Source: Pontibacter litorisediminis (GTDB lineage: Bacteria > Bacteroidota > Bacteroidia > Cytophagales > Hymenobacteraceae). From it: a stretch of 64,000 bases of DNA. The notes below the pieces were generated by a model. It searched no databases, was not told where the DNA came from, and worked only from the letters and a program-made list of their open reading frames with translations. Within the stretch, counting starts at the first letter, position 1. Each line of letters begins with the position of its first letter. Of the stretch, positions 41,631-50,856 are shown in pieces. The translations under genes and the position numbers were made by a program. The stretch spans positions 229,313-293,312 of the forward strand of contig NZ_JARDUA010000006.1 of assembly GCF_029360645.1 (NCBI RefSeq), written 5' to 3'.

Positions 41631-43547
41631 ATGTTACGGATAAGTACAATGTATAATTGGCTGGGTGGCCTGCTGTGCTGGCTGCTGCTAAGCCCGCAGG
41701 TGTTCGCCTCTGCAAGCACAGGTTTGGCAGAGCTGAGCAACGAGGCAAATGCCATCATACGCTACGAAGAGACGGTTTTCACCGTCAACTCCATCAACAG
41801 CGGCACGCTCCGCTTTAAAACCAAGATCACCATCCTGAACGAGAACGGCGACCACCGGGCTACGCTCTACGTGCCTTACAACAAGCTGAGCAAGGTGACT
41901 AGCATCAGCGGTACTTCTTACGACAGGAACGGCAACCGGATAAAGAAGCTGAAGAACAGCGATATCAAGGACATTAGCGCCATCAGCAGCATTTCGGTGT
42001 ATGAGGATAGCCGCGTGAAGATTGCCAGCCTGGAGTACAGTGTGTACCCTTACACGGTGGAGTTCGAGTATGAGGTGTCGCAGTCTAACATGATGTTTTA
42101 CCCGCGCTGGTACCCGCAGGATGGGGAGAACCTGGCCGTGGAGCGGGCAAGCCTGCAGGTGCAGGTGCCCCTCAACAGTAAGTTACGCTACCTGGAGAAC
42201 AACATCACGAAAAAGGTGGAGGTTAGCAGCAGCCCCACCCACCAGGTTTATAAATGGGAGGTTAGCAACCTGTCGCCAGTGAACCGGGAGCCTTACGGGC
42301 CAGGTTTCGGAGAGTTGGTGCCGATGGTGCTGACGGCCCCTGATGCGTTTGAGGTGGATGGCTACAAAGGCAGCATGGAAACCTGGAAAGAGTTCGGCCT
42401 CTGGATCAGCAAGCTGAACGAGGGGCGCGACAAGCTTCCGGCGGAAACGGTAGCCAAGCTGCAGCAGCTTACCGCCGATGCCAAGACCACCGAGGAGAAG
42501 GTGAGGCTGGTGTATGGCTACATGCAAGGCAAGACGCGCTACGTGTCTATACAGCTGGGCATCGGAAGCTGGCAGCCTTTTGAGGCAAGCTTTGTGGATA
42601 GCAAAGGCTACGGCGACTGCAAAGCCTTGTCTAACTACACCCAGGCCATGCTAAAGGCAGTGGGGGTGGATTCCTACTATGCGCTGATAAACGCCGGGGA
42701 GGGCACCCCTGACATCAAGACAGAGTTCCCGAGCAGCCAGTTTAACCACGTGATCCTTAGCGTGCCGATGGCGCAGGACACCATGTGGCTGGAGTGCACG
42801 AGCCAGACCGAGGCTGCCGGCTATAACGGCAGCTTCACCGGCGACAGGCACGCGCTGCTTATTACGCCGGAGGGGGGCAAGCTGGTTAAAACCACCTCCT
42901 ACGGTGCCGGCGATAACCAGCAGGTCAGGAAAATCATTGCGAAGCTAGACGAGAAGGGCAGCGGCACCGCTTTAATTAGCACGCGCTACACCGGCATCCA
43001 GCAGGAGACCCGCAACCAGGTGATTACCAACCGCAAGCCGGAAGACCAACGCAAGTGGCTTTATGAAAACACGTCGGCTCCACCTTTCGAGATCAGCAGT
43101 TATAGCTTCGCGCAGAAGAAGGAGCGCGTACCAAGTATAACCGAGGAGTTGGAGCTGAGCCTGCGCCAATGCGCCACGCTTAGCGGCAAGCGCATGTTCC
43201 TTAACCCGAACCTGATGAGCAAGTGGACGCATGTGCCAAACCAAAAGGAGACACGGCTTACCGATGTGGTGCGCACCATGGCCTACCTGGATGTGGACAC
43301 GGTGGAGATAGAAATGCCTAATGGCTATTCTGTGGAGTACCTGCCGCGCGAGGTAAAGCTTGCATCCGTCTTTGGGGAGTATACTGCCTCGGTGAAGGTA
43401 GACGGGCAGCGCGTGACTTACATGCGCCGCATGCAGATGCACAAGGGCCGTTTTGCCCCTGACACTTACAGCCAGTTGGTGGAGTTCTATAACAAGGTGA
43501 TAAAGGCCGATGCCGAGCAATTGGTTTTTGTGAAGAACCTGCCATAA
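41631..43547 (+). CDS. DUF3857 / transglutaminase-like exported protein 2
   Basis: A 638-residue paralog of the preceding gene with the same domain order and signal peptide (LLCWLLLSPQVFASAS). The transglutaminase-like segment here keeps the active-site Cys context (SFVDSKGYGDCKALSNYTQAMLKAVGVDSYYALI, Cys about 330), with His in FNHVILSVP and an Asp/Glu context after it, so unlike the first copy it may be catalytic. The two copies are in tandem, 98 bases apart, with no clear terminator. ATG 41631 is chosen over 41649, which is also possible. Confidence 0.86.
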   Translation: MLRISTMYNWLGGLLCWLLLSPQVFASASTGLAELSNEANAIIRYEETVFTVNSINSGTLRFKTKITILNENGDHRATLYVPYNKLSKVTSISGTSYDRNGNRIKKLKNSDIKDISAISSISVYEDSRVKIASLEYSVYPYTVEFEYEVSQSNMMFYPRWYPQDGENLAVERASLQVQVPLNSKLRYLENNITKKVEVSSSPTHQVYKWEVSNLSPVNREPYGPGFGELVPMVLTAPDAFEVDGYKGSMETWKEFGLWISKLNEGRDKLPAETVAKLQQLTADAKTTEEKVRLVYGYMQGKTRYVSIQLGIGSWQPFEASFVDSKGYGDCKALSNYTQAMLKAVGVDSYYALINAGEGTPDIKTEFPSSQFNHVILSVPMAQDTMWLECTSQTEAAGYNGSFTGDRHALLITPEGGKLVKTTSYGAGDNQQVRKIIAKLDEKGSGTALISTRYTGIQQETRNQVITNRKPEDQRKWLYENTSAPPFEISSYSFAQKKERVPSITEELELSLRQCATLSGKRMFLNPNLMSKWTHVPNQKETRLTDVVRTMAYLDVDTVEIEMPNGYSVEYLPREVKLASVFGEYTASVKVDGQRVTYMRRMQMHKGRFAPDTYSQLVEFYNKVIKADAEQLVFVKNLP

Positions 43548-43575
43548 GTATGAAAGCGGCTTTACTTCGGAGGCG

Positions 43576-44160
43576 ATGAAAAAGATCATACTTGCATTGA
43601 TCGTGATAGGCACCTGTGCCGGCTGCATGCACCAGAACAGGCTTGGCGAGTTTGCCGAACGGAGCGGGCGCGTAGAGCTGAGTAGCAGAGGGTTTAACCA
43701 AGATTACCGGTACGGCGACTGCTTTCTTTATCAGGAGCAGGGTGAGCGGTATTTACTTCTCGTAACTGGCGTGCACCCGGGGGAGTTCACCACTTTTCTG
43801 CCTGTGGCCGTGCCTGCCGTGGATAGTATAGATGAGTTCTCGGTGGGGAAGTTCATGGTTAATTACTACTCCCGCGAACCCGGGCTTCTGGACAAGCTGC
43901 TCGGAGGAGAGGCGCAGTATGGCGGCTTTGGTTTCTCTGTTTTTCCAGAAGACCTGCCATCCCTCGCCGGCCACCTGGAGTATTTGTTCACCGTGAACCT
44001 GAGCCCTGACAAGATGAAGGAGTTTGGCGGAACAGCCCTTGCCACAGATCACCCGCTCAGCTACACCATCCGGTTCTGCCTGGACTTTGAGGGCATGCAG
44101 CGCAACTCCCCTGATAAACCTCTGGTGGCCAAGCTGCCCCTGGAGAGCCTGTGCATGTAA
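43576..44160 (+). CDS. lipoprotein of unknown function
   Basis: A 194-residue protein with a lipoprotein-type signal (MKKIILALIVIGTCAGC, Cys17 probable). The mature part shows GERYLLLVTGVHPGEFTTFLPVAV and a YGGFGFSVFPEDLPSLAGHLEYLF stretch but no motif I recognise. It is 28 bases after the second DUF3857 gene on the same strand, so it is likely co-transcribed and may act with those proteins. A strong terminator follows. Confidence 0.75.
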   Translation: MKKIILALIVIGTCAGCMHQNRLGEFAERSGRVELSSRGFNQDYRYGDCFLYQEQGERYLLLVTGVHPGEFTTFLPVAVPAVDSIDEFSVGKFMVNYYSREPGLLDKLLGGEAQYGGFGFSVFPEDLPSLAGHLEYLFTVNLSPDKMKEFGGTALATDHPLSYTIRFCLDFEGMQRNSPDKPLVAKLPLESLCM

Positions 44161-44201
44161 GCGCTTTAAAATGTAGGCTCCCGCTGAAGGGGGCACTTCA
44201 G

Positions 44202-44249
44202 AAAAGCGCTGCCAATGCACTTTCATGTGCGTTAGCAGCGCTTTTTTAA
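44202..44249 (+). terminator. terminator after the lipoprotein gene
   Basis: AAAAGCGCTGC pairs with GCAGCGCTTTT; the stem continues through GCAC/GTGC; then TTTTTT. It closes the DUF3857 unit. Confidence 0.92.
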
Positions 44250-44345
44250 TGGCAACTTAAAATAATTTTATCAAAGCTGCGTCTTTTCAGAGGTGGCCCC
44301 GTCATCAGGGTGTAACAAGAACAAAACACCTTAAGAGACAGAGCC

Positions 44346-44762
44346 ATGAAAAGATTTCACGTAAACGTAAGAGTAAAAAACCTGCAGGAGTCCACTGCGT
44401 TTTATACTGCCCTGTTTGGGGCTGAGCCGACCGTGCTGAAGCCCGACTACGCCAAGTGGATGCTGGAAGACCCGCGGGTAAACTTCGCTATCTCCCATCA
44501 CCCGGAAAACGCCGGCATTGAGCACCTGGGCATACAGGCTGAGAGCGAGGAGGAACTGGGCGAAGTATACGGCCGACTGAAAGAAGCCAAAGGGGCTATC
44601 CGGGAGGAAGGCAAGTGTACCTGCTGCTACGCCAAGTCGGAGAAGTCGTGGATAACAGACCCGCAGGGCGTGGATTGGGAAGCGTTTTATACCTTCGGGG
44701 AATCCACAGTGTATGGAGAGCCAGCCAGCCAATGCTGCCCTGAAGTTACCGATGCCATTTAG
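44346..44762 (+). CDS. arsI: ArsI-type C-As lyase (ArsI/CadI family dioxygenase)
   Basis: A 138-residue non-heme iron enzyme that cleaves the carbon-arsenic bond of trivalent organoarsenicals in the cytoplasm. The Fe(II) ligands are His5, His60 and Glu112, and the trivalent arsenic-binding cysteines are in CTCC (Cys91, Cys93, Cys94). A second cysteine pair near the C-terminus (SQCCPEV) is common in this family. It is the first gene of a three-gene arsenic group, separated from the next by a terminator-like hairpin. Confidence 0.93.
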   Translation: MKRFHVNVRVKNLQESTAFYTALFGAEPTVLKPDYAKWMLEDPRVNFAISHHPENAGIEHLGIQAESEEELGEVYGRLKEAKGAIREEGKCTCCYAKSEKSWITDPQGVDWEAFYTFGESTVYGEPASQCCPEVTDAI

Positions 44763-44783
44763 TACAGAATAGACTACGGAAAA

Positions 44784-44832
44784 CAAAACCAGCAGCAGGT
44801 ATACTTTCATACTTGCTGCTGGTTTATATTTA
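44784..44832 (+). terminator. attenuator or terminator between arsI and the GNAT gene
   Basis: AAACCAGCAGCA pairs with TGCTGCTGGTTT; the stem continues through GTAT/ATAC around ACTTTC, then TTATATTTACT. Its loop flank holds a partial TATACTT motif. It may end arsI transcripts or act as an attenuator for the downstream genes. Confidence 0.7.
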
Positions 44833-44849
44833 CTCCTGCTATAAGATTT

Positions 44850-45365
44850 ATGGAAACCGCAACTCAACACGCTGTGCTGCTAACAGAGATGCTGCCGGAG
44901 CATTACCCGCAGGTAAGGGAAATTTACGAACTGGGCATTGCCACCAACAACGCCACCCTGGAAACCAAGGCTCCGGCCTGGGAAGAGTGGGACAGCAAGT
45001 ACATGAAGAGCTGCCGCCTGGTGGCGCTGGCTGAGGATGGCCGTGTGGCAGGCTGGGGTGCGCTTACGCCGGTGTCGGGCAGGTGCGTGTACAGCGGCGT
45101 GGCCGAGGACAGTGTGTACATCCACCCGAAGTATAAAGGCAGAGGCATTGGCAGACTGCTGTTGCAGCGGCTGGTGCAGGAGTCGGAGCAGGCGGGCATC
45201 TGGACCCTGCAGGCAGGTATACTCAAAGAGAACGAGGCAAGTGTAAAACTGCACGAGCAATGCGGGTTCAGAGTAGTGGGAGTGCGCGAGCGGCTGGGGC
45301 AACTGCACGGGCAGTGGCGCGACGTTTGCCTGATGGAAATAAGAAGTAAGATCGTTGGTGTATAA
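44850..45365 (+). CDS. GNAT N-acetyltransferase (phosphinothricin/arsinothricin acetyltransferase-like)
   Basis: A 171-residue acetyl-CoA transferase. The acetyl-CoA loop is KYKGRGIGRLLLQRLV (about 92-107) and the C-terminal HEQCGFRVVGVRERLGQLHGQWRDVCLMEI is the typical phosphinothricin/methionine-sulfoximine acetyltransferase block. In arsenic operons this family includes ArsN, which acetylates the arsenic antibiotic arsinothricin. Placement beside arsI and the sigma factor supports that; exact substrate is inferred. Confidence 0.85.
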   Translation: METATQHAVLLTEMLPEHYPQVREIYELGIATNNATLETKAPAWEEWDSKYMKSCRLVALAEDGRVAGWGALTPVSGRCVYSGVAEDSVYIHPKYKGRGIGRLLLQRLVQESEQAGIWTLQAGILKENEASVKLHEQCGFRVVGVRERLGQLHGQWRDVCLMEIRSKIVGV

Positions 45366-45368
45366 AAT

Positions 45369-45992
45369 ATGAAGAATTGCTGCATCACCCCCACTACCCA
45401 TTTGCTGCAGGATAGCTGCGCGTCTGTGGCCCCTGTGTTTTTAGCATACGAGGCGCAGCTGCGAGGTTTTGTGCAGAAGCGTGTAAAGGATAAGGAGGAA
45501 ACAAACGAGATTCTGCAGCAGCTCTACCTGAAGCTCTACAAAAACTGCGAGCAGCTGCAGGGCGTGCACAACCTGAAGGCCTGGCTCTACCAGATCACCC
45601 GCAACGCGGTGCACGATTTTTTCCGGGATAACAGCCGCCGACAACCGTTGGAAGATGGGGCAGAGTTTCCTGAACCGGAGGAGCTAACAGAGCGGAACCG
45701 GCAGGAGGTGGAGGAACTGGTGGAGCCACTGATTAGCTTACTACCCCCCGAGTATGCGGAGGCGCTGCGCCTGAGTGAGTTGGAAGGCGTAAGCCAAAAA
45801 GAGATTGCTGAGCGGCTAGGGATTTCCTACTCCGGCGCCAAGTCCCGAGTACAACGAGGGCGCGAGAAGCTGAAGCAGTTGTTTCTGGAGTGCTGCCACC
45901 TCGAACTAAGCCACGATGGGCAGTTGCTGGGAGCAGAAGTAAAGGCTGACTGTAAGGCGCTGCAGGGGCCGGAGAGTTGCTGCGAAAAGTAA
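45369..45992 (+). CDS. sigZ: SigZ-like ECF RNA polymerase sigma factor
   Basis: A 207-residue extracytoplasmic-function sigma factor. Sigma-2 (about 24-90, FLAYEAQLRGFVQKRVKDKEETNEILQQLYLKLYKN) and sigma-4 (about 122-175, LPPEYAEALRLSELEGVSQKEIAERLGISYSGAKSRVQRGREKLKQLF) are clear. It is cysteine-rich at both ends (CC at residues 4-5; CC near 175; SCC at the C-terminus), unusual for an ECF factor and suggestive of direct metal or arsenic sensing. It starts 3 bases after the GNAT stop. No anti-sigma gene is adjacent. Confidence 0.88.
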   Translation: MKNCCITPTTHLLQDSCASVAPVFLAYEAQLRGFVQKRVKDKEETNEILQQLYLKLYKNCEQLQGVHNLKAWLYQITRNAVHDFFRDNSRRQPLEDGAEFPEPEELTERNRQEVEELVEPLISLLPPEYAEALRLSELEGVSQKEIAERLGISYSGAKSRVQRGREKLKQLFLECCHLELSHDGQLLGAEVKADCKALQGPESCCEK

Positions 45993-46008
45993 TCAAGTTA
46001 TACTTCAT

Positions 46009-46599
46009 TATGGTACCAGCGTCCGCTTGTGCCTCCTATACTTTCACAAAAGCTGGCTGCAGGGATGGTGGCAACCTGTCCTTATAAGTGTAAACCCACC
46101 CCTAACCCCTCCGAGGAGGGGAATTAACCTCTCCCCAGCCCTCTCCTAAGAACAGGAGAGGGAGTTTCTCATTACCGGGTCCAACCACCCCTGCCCCTCC
46201 TTAGCCAAGGAGGGGAGCTCTGTTCAAGCTCCTCCAGCTGAGGCTATCGAACTGATCCCAGTCCTTGGGTGGAGCGCCTATGCGAGTTTTTCCGGTGCCC
46301 GGAGGGCATTGCGACGTAGGAGCAAAGGAAAAGCTCCCAGCGCGATGCCCGAAGACGAGCCCTCTCGGGCCTGAGAGCACCATAGCCAGAGATGAAACAA
46401 TAGATATATAAGTCTGGAGGATCAGCAGTAACTATAAAGGATAGCTTGGTTCCAGTTGCTGGAAGCAGGGCAATGCAAGTATAAGTATGGCTTCCCAAGC
46501 CAGTCGAGTTACAAACTCGACCTCATAGAAAGGCACGAGTTGCAAACTCGCGCCAGCGGAGGGTGTAGTAATTATGCCTTCACGCTTAACAACCCACAA
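46009..46599. repeat. intergenic repeat hub 3
   Basis: About 590 bases without a gene between convergent sigZ and the HhH protein. In order: a GCGTCCGCTTGTGC module (46018-46036), two CCCCTCC palindromes (46091-46126; 46178-46217), a CCTCTCC palindrome (46128-46163), and copy C of the structured element (46241-46559). Confidence 0.8.
46241..46559 (+). repeat. structured intergenic element, copy C
   Basis: Starts near CCAGTCCTTGGGTGGAGCGCC-like sequence. Hairpins: TGCCC/GGGCA (46296-46308), GCCC/GGGC (within 46358-46371), TGGCTT/AAGCCA (46488-46502), GTCGAGTT/AACTCGAC (46503-46521), and CGAGTT/AACTCG within 46532-46554. It ends in CGCCAGCGG. Same direction as the upstream sigZ. Confidence 0.8.
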
Positions 46600-48690
46600 C
46601 TAAAACTTATACCTTACCTGCACCTTCACATCCGACCTCCTCGGTCCTTCAATCGTCTCTAGACCGCTGCCTATACTTTCCCGGTCTCGGAAATGCGTGA
46701 GGCCATACTTTACCCACACATCCAGGTCGCGGAGCGGGCGAAGCTGTAGCAAGGTATAAAACCTGGTGCCCCGGCCGCTGAAGGCGGGAATGGAGAAGGC
46801 GTAAAGCACATCGCGTTCATAGGCATACTGGCGGGTATCGTAGCTGTCGGTGTCAAAGAGGGCGTAACGGGTACTGAGGCGGATCCTGTCAAACGTAAAG
46901 TTTACATCCTGCGAGAGAAAGTACCCTGTCTGCTGTGGCGACTCCTGCTCATAGGTGCCAAACTGCACCCGCGTCTTCAGGTTTAGCGTGCGGGTGGGTG
47001 ATGTCTCAAAGTATAACAGATAGTTCCGCCGCTCGGCCTGCGCCACATAGTCCATGGCGGTGGTATTGCCGCTCCGGTTACGTCCCTTGCTTTCGTACCG
47101 CATCTGCGCGTAAAAACTGCTCTGCCGGCTGGGCCGGAAGTATAAGCGCACCAGGTACTCCTCCCCATGCGAGGGCGCATCCACCAGGTAGCGCAGCCAC
47201 GGAAACCTGAAGCGGTCGTAGTAGGCGGTGATTTCCCACTTCGGCAGCGGCCTGATCTTGATGCCGGTGTAAAAGCCCTGCTCGTTGATGTTGCGGGTAC
47301 TCTCGCCAAAGGCACTGCCATAGAAAGTATGGAAATCACGGGCGTAGTAACGGTACAGCATCGAGAGCTCCACATGGTTGGAGAGGTTGGCGATGAGGCC
47401 GTTTATACTTCCAAGGCCGCCACTCTTGCTCATGGCCGTCTCCCCGAACAGGTAGATATTCTGCCAGGTATAACTGTAGTTGGTGCCCAGGTTGTAGTTG
47501 TGGGTGCCTGCGAACTCGAAGCGCTGGTAAGGTGCCCCGGCTTTCTGTATGGCGGCGCTATAATGGGTGCCCAAGGCAGTGACACCTAGCGTAAGCGCTT
47601 TGTCTGTGGATTGGTACTGGGCGCTGCTGCCGTATACTTGCTCGCGCACGGCGTCTTTGTTAGCCAGCTCGGTAGGGGTGCGGTGAAAGCCAGTGGTTTG
47701 AATGCCGGAAAAAAAACGCTGCTCCGTGTCCAGCGTGTCGAGCTGCGTCTGCAGGTTGGCGTCTATGAGTTTGTTCGAGTAGAAGGCTGTTACATCCACC
47801 TTACCCAACGCATAGGTTACGGCCCCTCCGCGCAGAAAGGCGTACTCCAGTACCGAGCTGTAAGGCCGGATGCCCAGGTTCGGTCTGCTAACGGTGGTGA
47901 TCGTTTCGCTGCCCTTGCCCACGCTGTAGCCTGAGGAGAGCAGCAGCCCCTGCCCGAACTGCAGCTGGTAGTCGCCTAAGGCAATGGTTTTAAAACGCCC
48001 TTTGTTGTAGAGCTGCAGGTGCGCCGTATAGAAATCGAAGCCATAGCGGCGGGTACCGGGGCTCCAGGTAAAAGCTTCGCCGGCGTCTTTCTCGGCGGTG
48101 AGGCCAAAGCTGTAGTCGCGGGCGTGACTGGTGCGGTAGCGAAGGAAAAGCTTCTCCGGCGAGCCCAGATAGCGGGTGGTGGAGCGGCTGCTGGTGTCTA
48201 CAGGCATGTAGCCGCGGCGCTGCTGCAGGGTGCGCTCGTACCGAAGTATAAGCGCGTTGTTATCCTCCCCAACCATGCGCTGCCACAGCGGCCTTGCGTC
48301 AGCCTGGAGCCCCGCATCGCGCACCTGCACAAAAGGCAGCAGCCGGTAAATGGTAGGCAAATCGAAGCCCGTGATCGCCTGCAGCTCGTAAATACTCAGC
48401 AACTCCCCGTTCTCCTGTACATAGTCAAAGTAAGAGGCTATCTGCGCACGGGACAACAGGTAGAGCGAGGCAAGCTCCTCAGGCGTGGTGCGGCTTAGAT
48501 TGATGGGGCGCTGGTAGTACTGGAATAGTGTTTCGTAGAGGTCCTCGTAGCTGATGTTCTCATCGTCCTGCTCGGCAAAAAGCTCCTGCACCAGCAGGTC
48601 CAGGTCTATGTTCTGGCGCGGGTAGTCTTGCGCCAGCAGCGGCGGAAACCAGAACAACACCAGCCAACACATGAGCAAGCCTCTTTTCAT
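46600..48690 (-). CDS. helix-hairpin-helix outer-membrane protein
   Basis: A 696-residue exported protein. Signal peptide (GLLMCWLVLFWFPPLLAQ), an N-terminal helical region with HhH-like helices (about 55-130, LEELASLYLLSRAQIASYFDYVQENGELLSIYELQAITGFDLPTIYRLLPFVQV), then a long C-terminal beta barrel ending in aromatic-rich strands. This is a Bacteroidota family often annotated as 'helix-hairpin-helix domain protein'; function unknown. ATG 48690 is chosen over the in-frame TTG at 48696. Confidence 0.85.
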   Translation of the reverse strand: MKRGLLMCWLVLFWFPPLLAQDYPRQNIDLDLLVQELFAEQDDENISYEDLYETLFQYYQRPINLSRTTPEELASLYLLSRAQIASYFDYVQENGELLSIYELQAITGFDLPTIYRLLPFVQVRDAGLQADARPLWQRMVGEDNNALILRYERTLQQRRGYMPVDTSSRSTTRYLGSPEKLFLRYRTSHARDYSFGLTAEKDAGEAFTWSPGTRRYGFDFYTAHLQLYNKGRFKTIALGDYQLQFGQGLLLSSGYSVGKGSETITTVSRPNLGIRPYSSVLEYAFLRGGAVTYALGKVDVTAFYSNKLIDANLQTQLDTLDTEQRFFSGIQTTGFHRTPTELANKDAVREQVYGSSAQYQSTDKALTLGVTALGTHYSAAIQKAGAPYQRFEFAGTHNYNLGTNYSYTWQNIYLFGETAMSKSGGLGSINGLIANLSNHVELSMLYRYYARDFHTFYGSAFGESTRNINEQGFYTGIKIRPLPKWEITAYYDRFRFPWLRYLVDAPSHGEEYLVRLYFRPSRQSSFYAQMRYESKGRNRSGNTTAMDYVAQAERRNYLLYFETSPTRTLNLKTRVQFGTYEQESPQQTGYFLSQDVNFTFDRIRLSTRYALFDTDSYDTRQYAYERDVLYAFSIPAFSGRGTRFYTLLQLRPLRDLDVWVKYGLTHFRDRESIGSGLETIEGPRRSDVKVQVRYKF

Positions 48691-48772
48691 AAACAACTAA
48701 AAGCTTGAATTATAGTATCAGAATATTGTCATACTTAACATGGCAGCATAAAGTTGAACGAACGCTAGCACT

Positions 48773-50020
48773 ATGGAGGTCTTTCACATTTTCTCGGCCA
48801 TACTGGTCATCTCTGCCATCTTTGCCTATATCAACCAGCAATACATTAAGTTTCCTGGTGCCATAGGGCTGCTGCTGGCCGGGCTGTTGCTGTCTGTGCT
48901 GGTGCAGGGGGCGGGTGCTCTGTCGCCCCAGTTCGAGGCGCTGGTGGAAGGGCAGCTCAAGGAGCTTAACTTTTCGGAAATCCTGCTGGAGTTTATGCTT
49001 AGCTTCCTGCTGTTTGCCGGTGCCCTGCACACCGACCTGGAGAGGCTGCGGCAGAGCAAGTGGCCCATCCTGATCTTCGCCACCGTGGGTGTGCGTATTT
49101 CCACTGCCGTGACAGGTACCTTGTTTTATTACCTGCTGCTGTTGCTGGGCCAGCCGATCGGCTACATCTACTGCCTGCTGTTCGGGGCGCTGATCTCACC
49201 CACCGACCCCATTGCCGTGCTGGGCATCCTGAAGAGAGCCAAGATTCCGAAGTCGCTGGAGGTGAGCATAACGGGCGAGTCGCTGTTTAACGATGGGGTA
49301 GGCGTGGTCGTGTTTATTTCCATTTTCCAGGTCGCGCAGATGGGCCTTGCCAACATAGAAGGCTCCTTTATAGCAGAGCTTTTCATCAAAGAGGTGGGTG
49401 GCGGCATAGGGCTGGGCCTGCTGATCGGCTACATTGCGTTTCATTTTATGCGGCGCATAGACCATTACCAAACCGAGGTTATCATCTCGCTGGCCGTGGT
49501 GATGGGGGGGTACAGCATAGCGCAGATGCTCCATTTCTCCGGCCCCTTGGCCATGGTGGCCGCCGGCCTGCTGATTGGCAACCAGGGCACCAAACTGGCC
49601 ATGAGCGAGCAAACCGCCGATTACCTGACCAAGTTCTGGGAGATGGTGGATGAGATAATGAACGCAGTACTTTTCGTACTCATCGGCCTGGAACTGATGG
49701 TGGTGGAGTTTAAGTGGGAATATGCGCTGATAGGGGCCATCACCACCCTGATTGTGCTGGCTGTGCGATACGTGGCGCTGGCGGTGCCGAGTTACACGCT
49801 GGGCCTGCATCGCACTTTTGCGCCCGGTGCCCTGTCCATCATGACCTGGGGAGGTTTGCGTGGGGGCATTTCCATAGCGCTGGCGCTCTCGCTTACCCCA
49901 GGCATGTACCGCGACGAGCTGGTGGCCATCACCTACACGGTGGTACTGTTATCGTTGGTAATACAGGGGCTTACTATTGAAGCCTTCATCAAGCGGGTAT
50001 CAGGCAGGATACAGGTATAA
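48773..50020 (+). CDS. Na+/H+ antiporter of the CPA1 (NhaP) type
   Basis: A 415-residue inner-membrane cation/proton antiporter with about 12 transmembrane segments. Characteristic motifs: a conserved Asp pair in SPTDPIAVLGILK (about 142-154), GESLFNDGVGVVVF (about 166-179), and HMQPFYL-like turns absent, but the ND and TD residues support CPA1/NhaP. It exchanges Na+ or K+ for protons. Monocistronic, divergent from the HhH gene and convergent with the PorV/PorQ-like gene. Confidence 0.9.
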   Translation: MEVFHIFSAILVISAIFAYINQQYIKFPGAIGLLLAGLLLSVLVQGAGALSPQFEALVEGQLKELNFSEILLEFMLSFLLFAGALHTDLERLRQSKWPILIFATVGVRISTAVTGTLFYYLLLLLGQPIGYIYCLLFGALISPTDPIAVLGILKRAKIPKSLEVSITGESLFNDGVGVVVFISIFQVAQMGLANIEGSFIAELFIKEVGGGIGLGLLIGYIAFHFMRRIDHYQTEVIISLAVVMGGYSIAQMLHFSGPLAMVAAGLLIGNQGTKLAMSEQTADYLTKFWEMVDEIMNAVLFVLIGLELMVVEFKWEYALIGAITTLIVLAVRYVALAVPSYTLGLHRTFAPGALSIMTWGGLRGGISIALALSLTPGMYRDELVAITYTVVLLSLVIQGLTIEAFIKRVSGRIQV

Positions 50021-50031
50021 GGTACGGACTG

Positions 50032-50856
50032 CTATTCGGCGAAAGAATAAGCTACAGAAAGGTAATGGCTGTTGCCGATGGGGGTGGTGGAGCCAAAGGC
50101 GTAGTCTACCTGCAGCTGGCGTGCCTTAAAGCCAACCCCAAAGCTCAGGCTGCTGGTAAGGGAGCTGAAGCCGGTACGAACTAAGAATTTCTCCTGTAGC
50201 AGAGCATACTCAGCGGCAGCCTTAAAGTCGGCATCATAATCTATGTTCTTCTCTGTTTCGGCGGCTAATAGAAAGCGGGGTGTGGGGCGGTAGGATAGGC
50301 CCGCCTTCATCACGGTGGGCAGGCGCTCGTCTTCAAAGGAAGCTAGCTTAGCTTGCGTCAGGTTATAGGCAAAGGCACCGAAGTATAGCTCCGGGACCAC
50401 CTCTCCCTGCACGCCGGCCGAGAAAGCCACTGCTTTCTGGCTGCCGTATTCCCGTACCGCCACCTGCCACACATCAGCCTTAATGCCCAGGCTAAACTGC
50501 CCCAGCTTATGCGCTGCCCCCAGGCCGGCATGCTGCTGGTTAAAAAGCGCATCGCCAAAGCGGCTCACACTTATTCCATAGGTGCCATGCCTGGCGGTGG
50601 GGTAAACAGCTTGCAGGGCAACTGTAGTGAAAGCCTGTTCCCTAAACCTGTTCTGCGCAAATACCCCAATGGCTGGTGCCCTTAGGCTGGCTATGCCTGC
50701 CGTGTTGTTGCTCAGGGCCCACACATCAGCCACTGTTACAGAGGCATTTGCCATGCCTGCCGCGCGTGCGCCGAAATTGCACAGATTTTGTCCTTGGGCT
50801 CCCGTCAAACCCGATACGAAGACCACAAAAAGTATAACCGTGTGTTTGTACCTCAT
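50032..50856 (-). CDS. PorV/PorQ-like outer-membrane beta-barrel protein
   Basis: A 274-residue exported protein. Signal peptide (MRYKHTVILFVVFVSGLTGAQGQ), an ARAAGMANASVTVADVWALSNNTAGIA stretch that is the hallmark of the PorV/PorQ/FadL-like family, and repeated barrel strands. Such proteins shuttle type IX secretion substrates or hydrophobic ligands; which applies here cannot be told. It is convergent with the antiporter, 11 bases apart. Confidence 0.82.
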   Translation of the reverse strand: MRYKHTVILFVVFVSGLTGAQGQNLCNFGARAAGMANASVTVADVWALSNNTAGIASLRAPAIGVFAQNRFREQAFTTVALQAVYPTARHGTYGISVSRFGDALFNQQHAGLGAAHKLGQFSLGIKADVWQVAVREYGSQKAVAFSAGVQGEVVPELYFGAFAYNLTQAKLASFEDERLPTVMKAGLSYRPTPRFLLAAETEKNIDYDADFKAAAEYALLQEKFLVRTGFSSLTSSLSFGVGFKARQLQVDYAFGSTTPIGNSHYLSVAYSFAE

